NCBI RefSeq assembly: GCF_014635705.1
Contig: NZ_BMDI01000001.1
Span: 450,008-514,007, forward strand
Source: Oxalicibacterium faecigallinarum
Lineage (GTDB): Bacteria > Pseudomonadota > Gammaproteobacteria > Burkholderiales > Burkholderiaceae_D
Direction of reading: 5' to 3'
DNA length: 64,000 nt
Each line of letters starts with the position of its first letter. The first letter of the stretch is position 1. The notes beneath the pieces are model-generated. The model searched no databases, was not told the DNA's origin, and saw nothing but the letters and a program-made list of their open reading frames with translations. Position numbers and translations under genes: made by a program. Below are positions 1 through 8,584 of the stretch, one piece after another.

Positions 1-1
1 A

Positions 2-2116
2 GCGGCGGGTACTGGGTTGGGAGGTACGGCAGCAGGCGATACGTACATCAACATTCAGGATGCCACGGGTGGATCGGGCGATGATATTTTCATTGCGAGC
101 TCCTTGGCAAACGACTTTGATGGCGGTGCTGGCAGCGATACGGTGAGCTACATCAATTCAACCGCGGGGGTGACAGTCAATCTATCTGCGACCACTGGCA
201 CGGGTTCAGGTGGCTGGGCAGCAGGCGATACCTATGTCGGTATAGAGAATGTGATTGGCAGTAGTTACGCGGATACCCTGATTGGCGCTGCAAGCGGCAG
301 GACAGTGCTTACCGGTGGTGCTGGAGGCGATACATTGATAGGCATAGCGCCTAACAGGGCCAATACGTATGCCAGCTACGCAGGTTCGTCAGCCGGCGTG
401 ACGATCAATCTTAACTATTCTGACGGCACCGGTACTTCAGGCGGCGATGCTGCCGGGGACCGATTGTCATTCATCAACAATCTGATCGGTTCGTCATACG
501 ACGACTTTTTCATCGCTAATTCGCAGGTCAATATTCTTGATGGTGGCGCTGGCGGCAATAACACGGTGAGTTATCAAAACTCGTCGACCGCAGTGCGTGC
601 GGATTTGAATACGACGCTCAGTTCCAGTGGCGATGCAGCCGGCGATGTCTACATCAATATTCAGAACCTTACCGGTAGTGCTCATAATGACGTTTTGGTT
701 GGTCTGGCTGCCGGTGGCTCCATCGTGACGGGTGGCCTGGGCGCCGATATCATGACTGGCTACAACGGGAACAACACGCTTAACTATGCGGGCTCTACGC
801 TTGGCGTCGTCGTCAATCTGCATGCTGGAAATGGTGCCGGTTCTGCCGTTGGTAGTGAATCATACGGCGATACTTTCAGCGGATTTCAGAATGTGATCGG
901 TAGCACATCTGACGATTTGTTCTATGCCAGTTCTGCAGTGAATGTTTTCACCGGATCTGGTGGTTCCGATACGGTCAGTTATGCGCACTCGACGGCGGGC
1001 GTTACCGTCAATCTGCATACCGCCACGATTGCTACTGTTGCAGGAACAACCGGTTCCGGAGGCTTTGCAGCGGGTGATCGCTATATCGATATTCGCAATA
1101 TCACGGGTAGTGACTTTAACGATACGTTTATTGCGAGTGTTCAGAGCAACCATTTCGATGGCGGTGCAGGCATCAACACGCTGAACTACGCTGCCTCGAA
1201 TACTGGCGTAATCGTGAATTTGTCGAGTACGAATCTGGTTGTGAAAGTTTCGGAAACTGTGAATACCACCGTCAACGGCAGTAGCGGAAGTGGTGGCTAT
1301 GCTGCCGGCGATACCTACGCCAACATGCAAAACGTGATTGGTAGTAATGGCAATGACATCTTTATCGCGAGTGACGTGGCAAATGCATTCGATGGCGGAC
1401 TTGGAAACAATACGGTCAGCTATCAGGCTACGTTGGGTGACGTCACGGCCAGTCTTGCAACCGGGCAGGGAGGCACAGGCGGTGCGGATGTCGATCTCTA
1501 TACCAACATTCAGAATCTGACGGGTAGTGCCTATAACGCGAATAACTCGCTGACCGGCAATGCCGGAGCCAATATCCTGACTGCCTTGGGTAGTACGACC
1601 ACCAACACGCTGGATGGCGGATTGGGTAATGACACGCTGGATGGACGACTGGGGGGTAACAATACATTGCTTGGCGGTTTGGGAGCGGATACGTTTTACG
1701 TGCAGTCAACGGCTGGAACACTCAGCAATATCGTTTCGATTGTTGGCGGCGGTGGCAACACGGCCACAACCTATGCGGCCAATACCTTCGATACGCTCAA
1801 GATTTTTGGGCTGACCAATGCGGAATCCATCCTGAACATGACGGACTTCATGGCTGGAAAGGTCACTGGTATTAATCGTATCGACGTGACTGGCGATAAT
1901 CAGTCAACCAAATTGCTGTTTACTGCATCGGACGTGCTCAACATCTTGACTGGTATTGATAACAAAACGTTGACTGTGCGACTGGATAACAGTGGGGGAT
2001 ATAGCGATACCATTTTGACGAGCGGCTATGTGGAAGCAGGACAAAATTATTACGCCTTTTACGCCGATGGCACGTATCAGAGCGAAATTGCGCGTATCAA
2101 CGTTCAGTACGTTTAG
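2..2116 (+). CDS. RTX-like repeat protein, probable type I-secreted adhesin (3' part only)
   Basis: The reading frame is open from the left window edge, so the N-terminus and most of the protein are missing; about 704 residues remain. They consist of about eight degenerate repeats built around GD-x-Y-x-x-I-Q-N-x-x-G-S, followed by FIAS, FDGGxG, TVSY and GVTVNL strings, the glycine/aspartate-rich style of parallel beta-roll proteins. Canonical calcium-binding RTX nonapeptides (GGLGNDTLD, GGLGADTF) occur only near nt 1610-1700. A distinct C-terminal domain of about 130 residues follows, rich in Thr, Asp and Leu, and lacking cysteine. This layout is typical of large adhesins exported by type I secretion, whose signal is C-terminal. 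No exporter genes are in view. A terminator follows directly. Role in biofilm is inferred from the adjacent cellulose operon. Class is fairly sure; function is not. Confidence 0.75.
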   Translation, partial: AAGTGLGGTAAGDTYINIQDATGGSGDDIFIASSLANDFDGGAGSDTVSYINSTAGVTVNLSATTGTGSGGWAAGDTYVGIENVIGSSYADTLIGAASGRTVLTGGAGGDTLIGIAPNRANTYASYAGSSAGVTINLNYSDGTGTSGGDAAGDRLSFINNLIGSSYDDFFIANSQVNILDGGAGGNNTVSYQNSSTAVRADLNTTLSSSGDAAGDVYINIQNLTGSAHNDVLVGLAAGGSIVTGGLGADIMTGYNGNNTLNYAGSTLGVVVNLHAGNGAGSAVGSESYGDTFSGFQNVIGSTSDDLFYASSAVNVFTGSGGSDTVSYAHSTAGVTVNLHTATIATVAGTTGSGGFAAGDRYIDIRNITGSDFNDTFIASVQSNHFDGGAGINTLNYAASNTGVIVNLSSTNLVVKVSETVNTTVNGSSGSGGYAAGDTYANMQNVIGSNGNDIFIASDVANAFDGGLGNNTVSYQATLGDVTASLATGQGGTGGADVDLYTNIQNLTGSAYNANNSLTGNAGANILTALGSTTTNTLDGGLGNDTLDGRLGGNNTLLGGLGADTFYVQSTAGTLSNIVSIVGGGGNTATTYAANTFDTLKIFGLTNAESILNMTDFMAGKVTGINRIDVTGDNQSTKLLFTASDVLNILTGIDNKTLTVRLDNSGGYSDTILTSGYVEAGQNYYAFYADGTYQSEIARINVQYV
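20..1700 (+). repeat. Eight degenerate coding repeats of the RTX-like protein
   Basis: Each unit encodes a Gly-Ser/Gly-rich loop, then AAGD-x-Y, then I-Q-N-x-x-G-S. Units begin near nt 20, 209, 434, 626, 850, 1057, 1290 and 1470, so the period is about 190-235 bp (65-78 codons). Units 2 and 4 share a variant tail (LIGAASG, LVGLAAGG) while most others carry FIAS. The repeats are conserved as protein rather than as DNA, which points to an old, selected array. Confidence 0.7.
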
Positions 2117-2133
2117 CGCGTAGGAAAGCAATT

Positions 2134-2162
2134 AAAAAAACCTCGTCATGCGAGGTTTTTTT
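2134..2162 (+). terminator. Rho-independent terminator of the RTX-like gene
   Basis: An A-tract, a CCTCG/CGAGG stem with a short TCATG loop, and eight T residues begin 17 bases after the stop codon. The symmetric A/T flanks could also stop transcription arriving from the other side. Confidence 0.85.
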
Positions 2163-2278
2163 CCATTCAAGAACCATGGTAATCAGGCGGTCACATTGCT
2201 TGCATATGGTGCATTCAAAGAGAAGAACCGTGTTTTCCGTAGAAGAAAAAAATCCCGTTTGACCTTTTCACCACACTT

Positions 2279-2303
2279 AATTTCCATGGGGAAATTAAAT
2301 TTC
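2279..2303. promoter_or_regulatory. Overlapping AATTTC inverted repeats
   Basis: AATTTCC (2279-2285) and GGAAATT (2290-2296) form a perfect 7-bp inverted repeat with a 4-bp centre. The right arm overlaps a second palindrome, GAAATT-A-AATTTC (2291-2303), giving three alternating half-sites. It may be a regulator-binding site, but the AT-rich background makes chance a real alternative. Confidence 0.3.
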
Positions 2304-2315
2304 TACGAAGACACA

Positions 2316-2433
2316 ATTGTTAACATTCTCGATGAATTGTTAAATATTCTGAGTGTAAATTCGCCGTTTTGTACCATTTACAAAGCAGGCTATAGGGGAG
2401 CGCAATATCCCATATATGAGGGATTGTTAAATA
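2316..2433. promoter_or_regulatory. Three copies of an ATTGTTAA motif
   Basis: ATTGTTAACAT lies at 2316-2326, and the identical 11-mer ATTGTTAAATA at 2336-2346 and 2423-2433. The first two are 20 bp apart, about two helical turns, and both are followed by ATTCT. This is the pattern of a cooperatively bound operator. No regulator can be named. Confidence 0.35.
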
Positions 2434-2831
2434 AATTGCCGTATGGAAATAAAATTAACTTTTTACAGTTTCGGATTTTGTTTCTTATGCGGAATCCCCT
2501 CATTTTACGGTTGTCTTGCCACTGCTAATTTGATGCAATGGGCGTGTTAATTGCTTAATGGAACTTAATTCTTCTCGGAAATTGCGGTTGAAAAACGGTG
2601 GAAGAATTAGGTCTTTGCATGATTTGAGTTTCGCATTCACACATGCAAGGCGTGACTAAGCGAGTGCGTGAACTGCGTGAATTAGCTGACTATGTTGCCA
2701 TCTCCAAGTTTCTGTTTCGGTCAATGTGCGCCTGATCGTCAGGTCGTACAGCAACGCCATCTGAAGCCGCGCTCATACCCCGTTCTTTTTTCCAATCGCT
2801 CCAATCTCACGTGCAAAAGGTTGCGTGTTCG

Positions 2832-4103
2832 ATGTGGAAGTTTCTGAAACGCATATTCGGGTCAAGAATTATGAGCAAGGTGCAAAACGATATCGCCAAT
2901 CTGCTGAACCGGTTCGGGGCTAAGACGGATAGTTATCTGGAAGTAGAAGCTGCGCTGGAATATAAGGAAGCGCCGCTGGCACCGGTTGTGGTGCCAGTTG
3001 TTGTGGCAGCACCGGCAGCACAAGCGGGATTGATGACACCAGTCAGCCAAGCTGAATCATCGCCAGCCCAGGCTAAACAACCAATCGCGCTGGTTCCGCG
3101 CATGGCCGTCGCGGCCAGCGCGCCAAATGTGACAGAGACCAGAGTCGAGCCGGTTTTGGCGAGTGTCTATGTAGCGCCAGTGCAGGAACGCGTGGCATCA
3201 AATGTGGAGCCGTCAACGCTGACATCAGAACCTGCAACGGTATCTGTTATGCCGGCGCCTAAATCCTCATTGCGTTCTCTTTTGAATGAAGTGGCATTGG
3301 CTCGTCAGGCAAGTATCCAGGCGAGTAATGAGGAAAAAGCCGAGGTGGTGACGTCAACGCCTGCACATGTGGTTGCCGTTGTTTCCTTGAAAGGTGGGGT
3401 CGGTAAGACAACGATCAGTGCCGCATTGGCTGGAGCACTGGCTCCACAAGGTCATGGATTTGCCATCGATCTGGATCCTCAAAATGCCTTGCGCCATCAT
3501 TTGGGCGCGGTTTCTGATGAAGAGGAATCGGTTGAAGGTTTGAGCGGCGAAGATTGGCAGTCCTCGTTATGCGACGGTATGGTTGGGGTAAAAATGCTGC
3601 CTTATGGCATCGTGGCCGACAAAGAGCGTCGGGTATTCGAGCGCCGAATTGAAAATGACAATGAATGGCTGAATCGTCAGCTGATTGCGATGAAGCTCAA
3701 TACGGCTGATACGGTGGTGCTGGATACGCCGCCCGGTCCGACACCGTACATGGAGCACGCGCTGGCAGTTGCTGATCAGGTCGTTGTCGTCATCACGCCC
3801 GATGCCGGTTCCTTCCTGACGCTGGATCAGCTTGATCGTCAAGTGGAAGGGATTGATCACTGCAGTTTCATCGTCAATCAGTTCGATGCATCGCGCACCT
3901 TTTGTCAGGACATGCTGGAAGTCCTGAAGCGTCGCCTTGGTGACAAGCTGATCGGCGTGATTCCTTTTGATCATGCGATTAGCGAAGGACTTGCGTTTGG
4001 CAATATGCCATTGCTGACCGATGATGCATCACCTGCCCGGCAGGCTATCCTGTCCATCGCCGATGCGCTCAAAGCACAGTCTTCCAAGACGGCAGGTGAC
4101 TGA
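2832..4103 (+). CDS. bcsQ: Cellulose biosynthesis protein BcsQ with N-terminal BcsR/BcsP-like motif (WssA)
   Basis: MinD/ParA-type ATPase that assists assembly or polar placement of the cellulose synthase at the inner membrane. From the ATG chosen here the protein has 423 residues. Residues 18-39 contain DIANLLNRFGAKTDSYLEVE, resembling the small BcsR/BcsP family. An Ala/Val/Pro-rich linker runs to about 175, followed by the ATPase with deviant Walker A KGGVGKTT (187-194), DLDPQN, and DTPPGPTP. In enterobacteria BcsR and BcsQ are separate interacting proteins, so this looks like a natural fusion. The start is uncertain: GTG 2811, ATG 2832 (AAAAGG 11 nt upstream) and ATG 2871 are all in frame, and the BcsR-like part begins just after 2871. 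The gene ends 5 nt before bcsA. It matches wssA of the Pseudomonas fluorescens wss operon by position. Confidence 0.85.
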   Translation: MWKFLKRIFGSRIMSKVQNDIANLLNRFGAKTDSYLEVEAALEYKEAPLAPVVVPVVVAAPAAQAGLMTPVSQAESSPAQAKQPIALVPRMAVAASAPNVTETRVEPVLASVYVAPVQERVASNVEPSTLTSEPATVSVMPAPKSSLRSLLNEVALARQASIQASNEEKAEVVTSTPAHVVAVVSLKGGVGKTTISAALAGALAPQGHGFAIDLDPQNALRHHLGAVSDEEESVEGLSGEDWQSSLCDGMVGVKMLPYGIVADKERRVFERRIENDNEWLNRQLIAMKLNTADTVVLDTPPGPTPYMEHALAVADQVVVVITPDAGSFLTLDQLDRQVEGIDHCSFIVNQFDASRTFCQDMLEVLKRRLGDKLIGVIPFDHAISEGLAFGNMPLLTDDASPARQAILSIADALKAQSSKTAGD

Positions 4104-4108
4104 GCAAG

Positions 4109-6331
4109 ATGACCAAGTCTGATTTGCAGCAAGCATTCCTCGGTCGTTTGCATCATCTGGGGCAAACCGTCACCAGCAGGTTTGATGCGCTCTCATCGCA
4201 GATGCGTCGGATTGTGTTGACCGGTGTCTTGCTGTTTGCCGTTGCAATGGCACTGCTGACGATCACCGTGCCATTCGATTTTGTTTCCCAATGTATTTTT
4301 GCAGCGGGTTGTTTCATCGCCGCGCTGATCCTGCGCAAGCAGCCGGGACGTTTCCCCGTTGTCCTGCTGATTGTCCTTTCCCTGATCGCATCACTGCGCT
4401 ACATGTACTGGCGCCTGACGTCGACCCTCGGTTTTGAAACCTGGCTGGATTTTCTGTTCGGTTACGGGCTGCTTGCTGCCGAGCTCTATGCATTGGTCGT
4501 ATTGATCTTCGGTTATCTGCAAACGTCGTGGCCATTACGCCGTCAGCCGGTGCTGTTGACGCAGCCACCGTCCGAGTGGCCGACAGTGGATATTTTCATT
4601 CCGTCCTATAACGAATCGCTCGACATCGTGAAAGTCACGATTTTCGCTGCGCAGGCGATCGACTGGCCAAAAGAGAAGTTGCGTGTCCACGTGCTGGATG
4701 ATGGCAAACGGGAAGACTTCCGTTCGTTCTGCCATAACATCGGCGTGAACTATCTGGTGCGTGACAATAATCGTCATGCCAAGGCAGGTAATTTGAATGC
4801 GGCGCTCAAGGTGACCGACGGCGATTTCGTCGCGATCTTCGATGCCGATCACGTGCCTACACGTTCATTCCTGCAGATTTGTGTCGGCTGGTTCTACAAG
4901 GATCCGAAGCTGGCAATGTTGCAGACACCGCACTTTTTTTTCTCGCCAGATCCGTTTGAGAAAAACCTGAATACCTTCCAGTCGGTACCGAATGAAGGTG
5001 AGCTGTTCTATGGTCTGGTACAGGATGGCAACGACTTGTGGAATGCCACTTTCTTCTGCGGCTCCTGCGCCGTCATGCGTCGTACAGCACTGATGGAAGT
5101 CGGTGGTGTGGCGGTGGAAACAGTGACCGAAGATGCACATACCGCGCTGAAGATGAGTCGTGCTGGCTACAACACCGCCTATCTGGCGATTCCGCAGGCC
5201 GCTGGTCTGGCAACGGAAAACTTGTCGCGTCACATCAAGCAGCGTATTCGCTGGGCGCGGGGCATGGCGCAGATTTTCCGTACCGATAATCCGTTGCTCG
5301 GACGTGGACTGGGCCTGGGTCAGCGCCTGTGCTACCTCAATGCGATGCTGCATTTCTTCTACGGCCTGCCGCGTCTGGTTTTCCTGACAGCGCCACTGAC
5401 CTATCTGTTTTTTGGTGCGCAGATTTTCCATGCGTCGGCGCTGATGATTACCGCTTATGTGTTGCCACATATCCTGCATGCCAGTCTGACCAACTCGAAA
5501 ATTCAGGGACGCTTCCGCCATTCGTTCTGGAATGAAGTCTACGAGACCGTTCTTGCCTGGTACATCATGGGTCCGGTTCTGATGGCACTGGTGAATCCAA
5601 AATTCGGTGGCTTCAATGTGACCGACAAAGGCGGCATCATCGATCAGAAATTCTTCGAGTGGAAGCTGGCGCTACCTTACATCGTGTTGCTGACACTGAA
5701 TATGCTCGGTATGGCGTTCGGCTTCTGGCAACTGGCCTATGGTCAAGAAGGTGCGATGACCACCATTCTTATCAACATGGCGTGGACCATCTATAACATC
5801 ATCATCACCGCGGCGTCGGTAGCGGTGGCGAGTGAAACGCGTCAGGTGCGTAGCGAGCCACGCGTGGCGGCGGAGTTGTCGGTCAATGTCGAGCTTGCTG
5901 ACGGACGTGTGATTGAAGGTGTGACGCAAGACTTTTCGCAAAAAGGATTGGGATTCCGTCTGCCGGACGGGATCGAGATTCCAAAGGGCGAGCGGATCAA
6001 GATCGTGTTGTTCCGCAATCAGCAGCCAAGCGAGTTCATGGCGACGGTCATGTTCAGTCGCGGTGGATTGCTGGGTGCACAGTTCGATCGCATGACTTTG
6101 CGGCAGCAAAGCGAACTCGTGCGTTTGACGTTCTCCCGCGCGGATATCTGGGCATCACGCTGGGGCAATCGTCGTGTCGATACGCCACTGAAAGCCTTGT
6201 ACGAAGTGACGTGCATCGGCATGGGCGGCATTCGCGAATTGTTCAAGGCGACAGTGGTTGAGCTGAAGAACCTTGTCCCGGTGCGCAGGCAGCCGTCTCC
6301 GAAACTAGAAAACAATATGGAAAAACAATGA
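4109..6331 (+). CDS. bcsA: Cellulose synthase catalytic subunit BcsA (WssB)
   Basis: Inner-membrane GT2 enzyme that polymerises UDP-glucose into beta-1,4-glucan and threads the chain through its own channel; activated by c-di-GMP. The 740-residue protein has N-terminal membrane helices, then the glycosyltransferase domain with DDG (D197-D198), DAD (D245, D247), FFCGS, TED (340-342, catalytic Asp 342) and QRIRW (Q378, R381, W382). The gating-loop motif reads FFFSPDPF. More helices follow, then a PilZ domain with RQVRSEPR (578-585) and DFSQKG (608-613), the c-di-GMP-binding signature. All key residues are present, so the enzyme should be active. It overlaps bcsB by 4 nt (ATGA). It is shorter than E. 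coli BcsA, close to the Rhodobacter length. Confidence 0.97.
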   Translation: MTKSDLQQAFLGRLHHLGQTVTSRFDALSSQMRRIVLTGVLLFAVAMALLTITVPFDFVSQCIFAAGCFIAALILRKQPGRFPVVLLIVLSLIASLRYMYWRLTSTLGFETWLDFLFGYGLLAAELYALVVLIFGYLQTSWPLRRQPVLLTQPPSEWPTVDIFIPSYNESLDIVKVTIFAAQAIDWPKEKLRVHVLDDGKREDFRSFCHNIGVNYLVRDNNRHAKAGNLNAALKVTDGDFVAIFDADHVPTRSFLQICVGWFYKDPKLAMLQTPHFFFSPDPFEKNLNTFQSVPNEGELFYGLVQDGNDLWNATFFCGSCAVMRRTALMEVGGVAVETVTEDAHTALKMSRAGYNTAYLAIPQAAGLATENLSRHIKQRIRWARGMAQIFRTDNPLLGRGLGLGQRLCYLNAMLHFFYGLPRLVFLTAPLTYLFFGAQIFHASALMITAYVLPHILHASLTNSKIQGRFRHSFWNEVYETVLAWYIMGPVLMALVNPKFGGFNVTDKGGIIDQKFFEWKLALPYIVLLTLNMLGMAFGFWQLAYGQEGAMTTILINMAWTIYNIIITAASVAVASETRQVRSEPRVAAELSVNVELADGRVIEGVTQDFSQKGLGFRLPDGIEIPKGERIKIVLFRNQQPSEFMATVMFSRGGLLGAQFDRMTLRQQSELVRLTFSRADIWASRWGNRRVDTPLKALYEVTCIGMGGIRELFKATVVELKNLVPVRRQPSPKLENNMEKQ

Positions 6332-8577
6332 CCCGGAAGCTTTTCGCAGGCACAAGCCTGCTCGCGCGACATTCAGTCAAATTGCTTGCAGCCGCATTGC
6401 TGGCTTTCGGTAGTGGCGCGGTCAGTGCGGAGACCGCACAGGCCAGCAGTGATGGATACAATCTGACTTTCAAGCAGCTGGGTCGCAGCTATTCCATGAA
6501 TCTGCATGGCGTGGAATCGACAGATAGCGTTGCGTTCAATGTCCGTGCCGACCAGGTTGTTACCGGTGCGACGTTGACATTGCTGTATGCGTACTCGCCG
6601 GCCTTGCTGCCGGAACTGTCGCACATCAATATTTTGGTCAACGATGAAGTCGCGGCCACTTTGCCGCTGCCAAAGGAAACCGCAGGCTCGCAACAGCGTG
6701 CAACGATTGAGATTCCTCCACATCTGATTACCGAGTTCAATCGCCTGAGTGTGCAGTTCATCGGTCATTACACGATGAGTTGCGAAGATCCGCTGCATTC
6801 CAGCCTGTGGACCAAGATCAGCAGCGAATCGTCGTTGCAGCTGCGTACGACGCCACTCGCACTGGCCAATGATCTGGCCATCCTGCCATTGCCATTCTTT
6901 GATCGTCGCGATGCCCGTCCGTTGAAGCTGCCGTTTGTCTTTGCTGCAGCACCCGACAATCGCACGCTGGAAGCAGCAGGTGCCTTGTCATCATGGTTCG
7001 GCGCACTGGCAAGTTATCGTGGTGCCACTTTCCCAGTACAACTGGATTCTCTGCCGTCGACAGGCAATGCGATTGTCCTGCTGGTAGGGGATGCTGCGAT
7101 GCAGGTGGCAGGTCTGTCCGTGCCAGCGCCGAAAGGCCCGACCGTGGCGATCATGCCGAATCCGAACGATGCCAACGGCAAGCTGTTGTTGTTGACGGGG
7201 CGTGATGCGGCGGAACTGAAACGTGCCGCACTGGCAGTGTCCGTCGGTAGTCAGACAATGACGGGTACCTCGGTGCTGATCGACAAGCTGGATAACATCA
7301 AGCCGCGCAAACCGTACGACGCGCCAAACTGGCTGCCGACCGATCGTCCCATCAAGCTTGGTGAACTGATCCCGAGCGCCCAGTTGAATGTGTCTGGCTA
7401 TAACCCGGGCAACATCACGATTCCATTGAATTTGCCACCGGACCTGTTTCACTGGAAACAGGAAGGCGCGCCGCTGAAGCTCAATTATCGCTATACGCCA
7501 CAACCGCAATCGAGCAATTCGTCCCTGATCGTCAGCTTTAACGACAAGCTCGTGAAATCCGAAGTCCTGCCCTCCATGCAGAAGCTGGACAAGAGTCTGC
7601 TCAGCATGATCAAGAACGAGAGCCTGTCGCGCGAGCTACGTACCTGGTTGCCGATGAATTCGGCCGCGCTGCAGTCCCGACTGCAATTGCGTTACATGTA
7701 CGACTACATCAAGGAAGGTGAATGCCGCGACATCATCATCGATAACATGCGCGGTGCGATTGATCCGGAATCGACGCTGGATCTTACTGCGTACGATCAT
7801 TTCATTGCCATGCCGAATCTGGGGGTCTTCAAGGATGCTGGTTATCCGTTTACCCGCATGGCCGATTTGTCGCAAACAGCGGTCGTATTGCCGGACAGTG
7901 CCAGCAATAGTGATCTGAGTGCCTATCTTGGCATGCTGGGTCGCTTCGGTGAGTCGACCGGTTATCCGGCAACGGCGGTGACCGTAACGCAGGCGGCTGA
8001 TGTGAGCAATGTATCGGATAAAGATCTTCTGGTGATTGCTTCGGGTGCCAATCAGCCACTGTTGAAACAGTGGGCAGATCGTCTGCCGGCCTATGTGACG
8101 GGGCAGCAGCAACGCTTTGAACTGTCCGATCTGGCGGTGCGTGTGCGTAGCTGGTTCAGCCCCGATACGGATGAAAACGTACGCAAGACACGTCTGGCCA
8201 TGGCGTTCGCTGGTGACCAGCGCGGCACTTACCTGACGGGTTTTGAATCACCGTTGAAAAGTGGTCGCAGCGTCGTCGTGGTTGCAGGCGGCGATGAAGA
8301 AGGTCTGGTACATGCGACAGAAGCATTGGCCAATAAGGTCGATAACGCCGATCTGATTCAAGGCAGTCTGGTCGTGATTCGCGGCAAGAATGTGGAGGCA
8401 CTCGTTGCGGATGAACAGTATTACGTCGGCAGCATGTCCTGGTTCAAATACGTTCAGTGGTTGATGTCGCGTCATGTGGGGCTGATGTGGCTGATCACGG
8501 CACTCGGCGTGCTGCTGCTTGCCGGTCTGGTCTACTTCGGATTGCGCGCAAAGGCGAAAAGGCGTCTGGATGCCTGA
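6328..8577 (+). CDS. bcsB: Cellulose synthase periplasmic subunit BcsB (WssC)
   Basis: Periplasmic partner of BcsA, anchored by one C-terminal helix that completes the catalytic complex and guides the glucan across the periplasm. The 749-residue protein starts with a basic, hydrophobic signal peptide (residues 1-36, cleavage near VSAE). A long region of alternating carbohydrate-binding-like and flavodoxin-like folds follows, and it ends with a single membrane helix around 715-740 (HVGLMWLITALGVLLLAGLV) and a short basic tail. Length is normal for the family. The ATG overlaps the bcsA stop (ATGA), implying translational coupling and fixed stoichiometry. Confidence 0.95.
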   Translation: MTRKLFAGTSLLARHSVKLLAAALLAFGSGAVSAETAQASSDGYNLTFKQLGRSYSMNLHGVESTDSVAFNVRADQVVTGATLTLLYAYSPALLPELSHINILVNDEVAATLPLPKETAGSQQRATIEIPPHLITEFNRLSVQFIGHYTMSCEDPLHSSLWTKISSESSLQLRTTPLALANDLAILPLPFFDRRDARPLKLPFVFAAAPDNRTLEAAGALSSWFGALASYRGATFPVQLDSLPSTGNAIVLLVGDAAMQVAGLSVPAPKGPTVAIMPNPNDANGKLLLLTGRDAAELKRAALAVSVGSQTMTGTSVLIDKLDNIKPRKPYDAPNWLPTDRPIKLGELIPSAQLNVSGYNPGNITIPLNLPPDLFHWKQEGAPLKLNYRYTPQPQSSNSSLIVSFNDKLVKSEVLPSMQKLDKSLLSMIKNESLSRELRTWLPMNSAALQSRLQLRYMYDYIKEGECRDIIIDNMRGAIDPESTLDLTAYDHFIAMPNLGVFKDAGYPFTRMADLSQTAVVLPDSASNSDLSAYLGMLGRFGESTGYPATAVTVTQAADVSNVSDKDLLVIASGANQPLLKQWADRLPAYVTGQQQRFELSDLAVRVRSWFSPDTDENVRKTRLAMAFAGDQRGTYLTGFESPLKSGRSVVVVAGGDEEGLVHATEALANKVDNADLIQGSLVVIRGKNVEALVADEQYYVGSMSWFKYVQWLMSRHVGLMWLITALGVLLLAGLVYFGLRAKAKRRLDA

Positions 8578-8584
8578 GGCAGTA

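Larger units (their letters stand above)
2163..2831. other. AT-rich intergenic region upstream of the cellulose operon
   Basis: About 670 bp with no convincing gene. The first 400 bp is much more AT-rich than its surroundings and holds short direct and inverted repeats (listed separately). The last 200 bp returns to normal composition and contains three GCGTGA copies (about 2650-2690) and a small CCTGA-TCG-TCAGG inverted repeat at 2731-2743. I could not find a consensus sigma-70 or sigma-54 promoter. The length suggests a heavily regulated promoter or a long leader for the wss operon. Confidence 0.6.

Noticed and set aside
2-1700. CRISPR-like or tandem DNA repeat array
   Set aside because: Repeats are degenerate at the DNA level, 190-235 bp long and coding; there are no spacers of fixed length.
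2148-2528. Open frame of 126 codons after the RTX-like gene
   Set aside because: It starts inside the terminator stem, has no ribosome-binding site, and its composition follows the AT-rich non-coding background.
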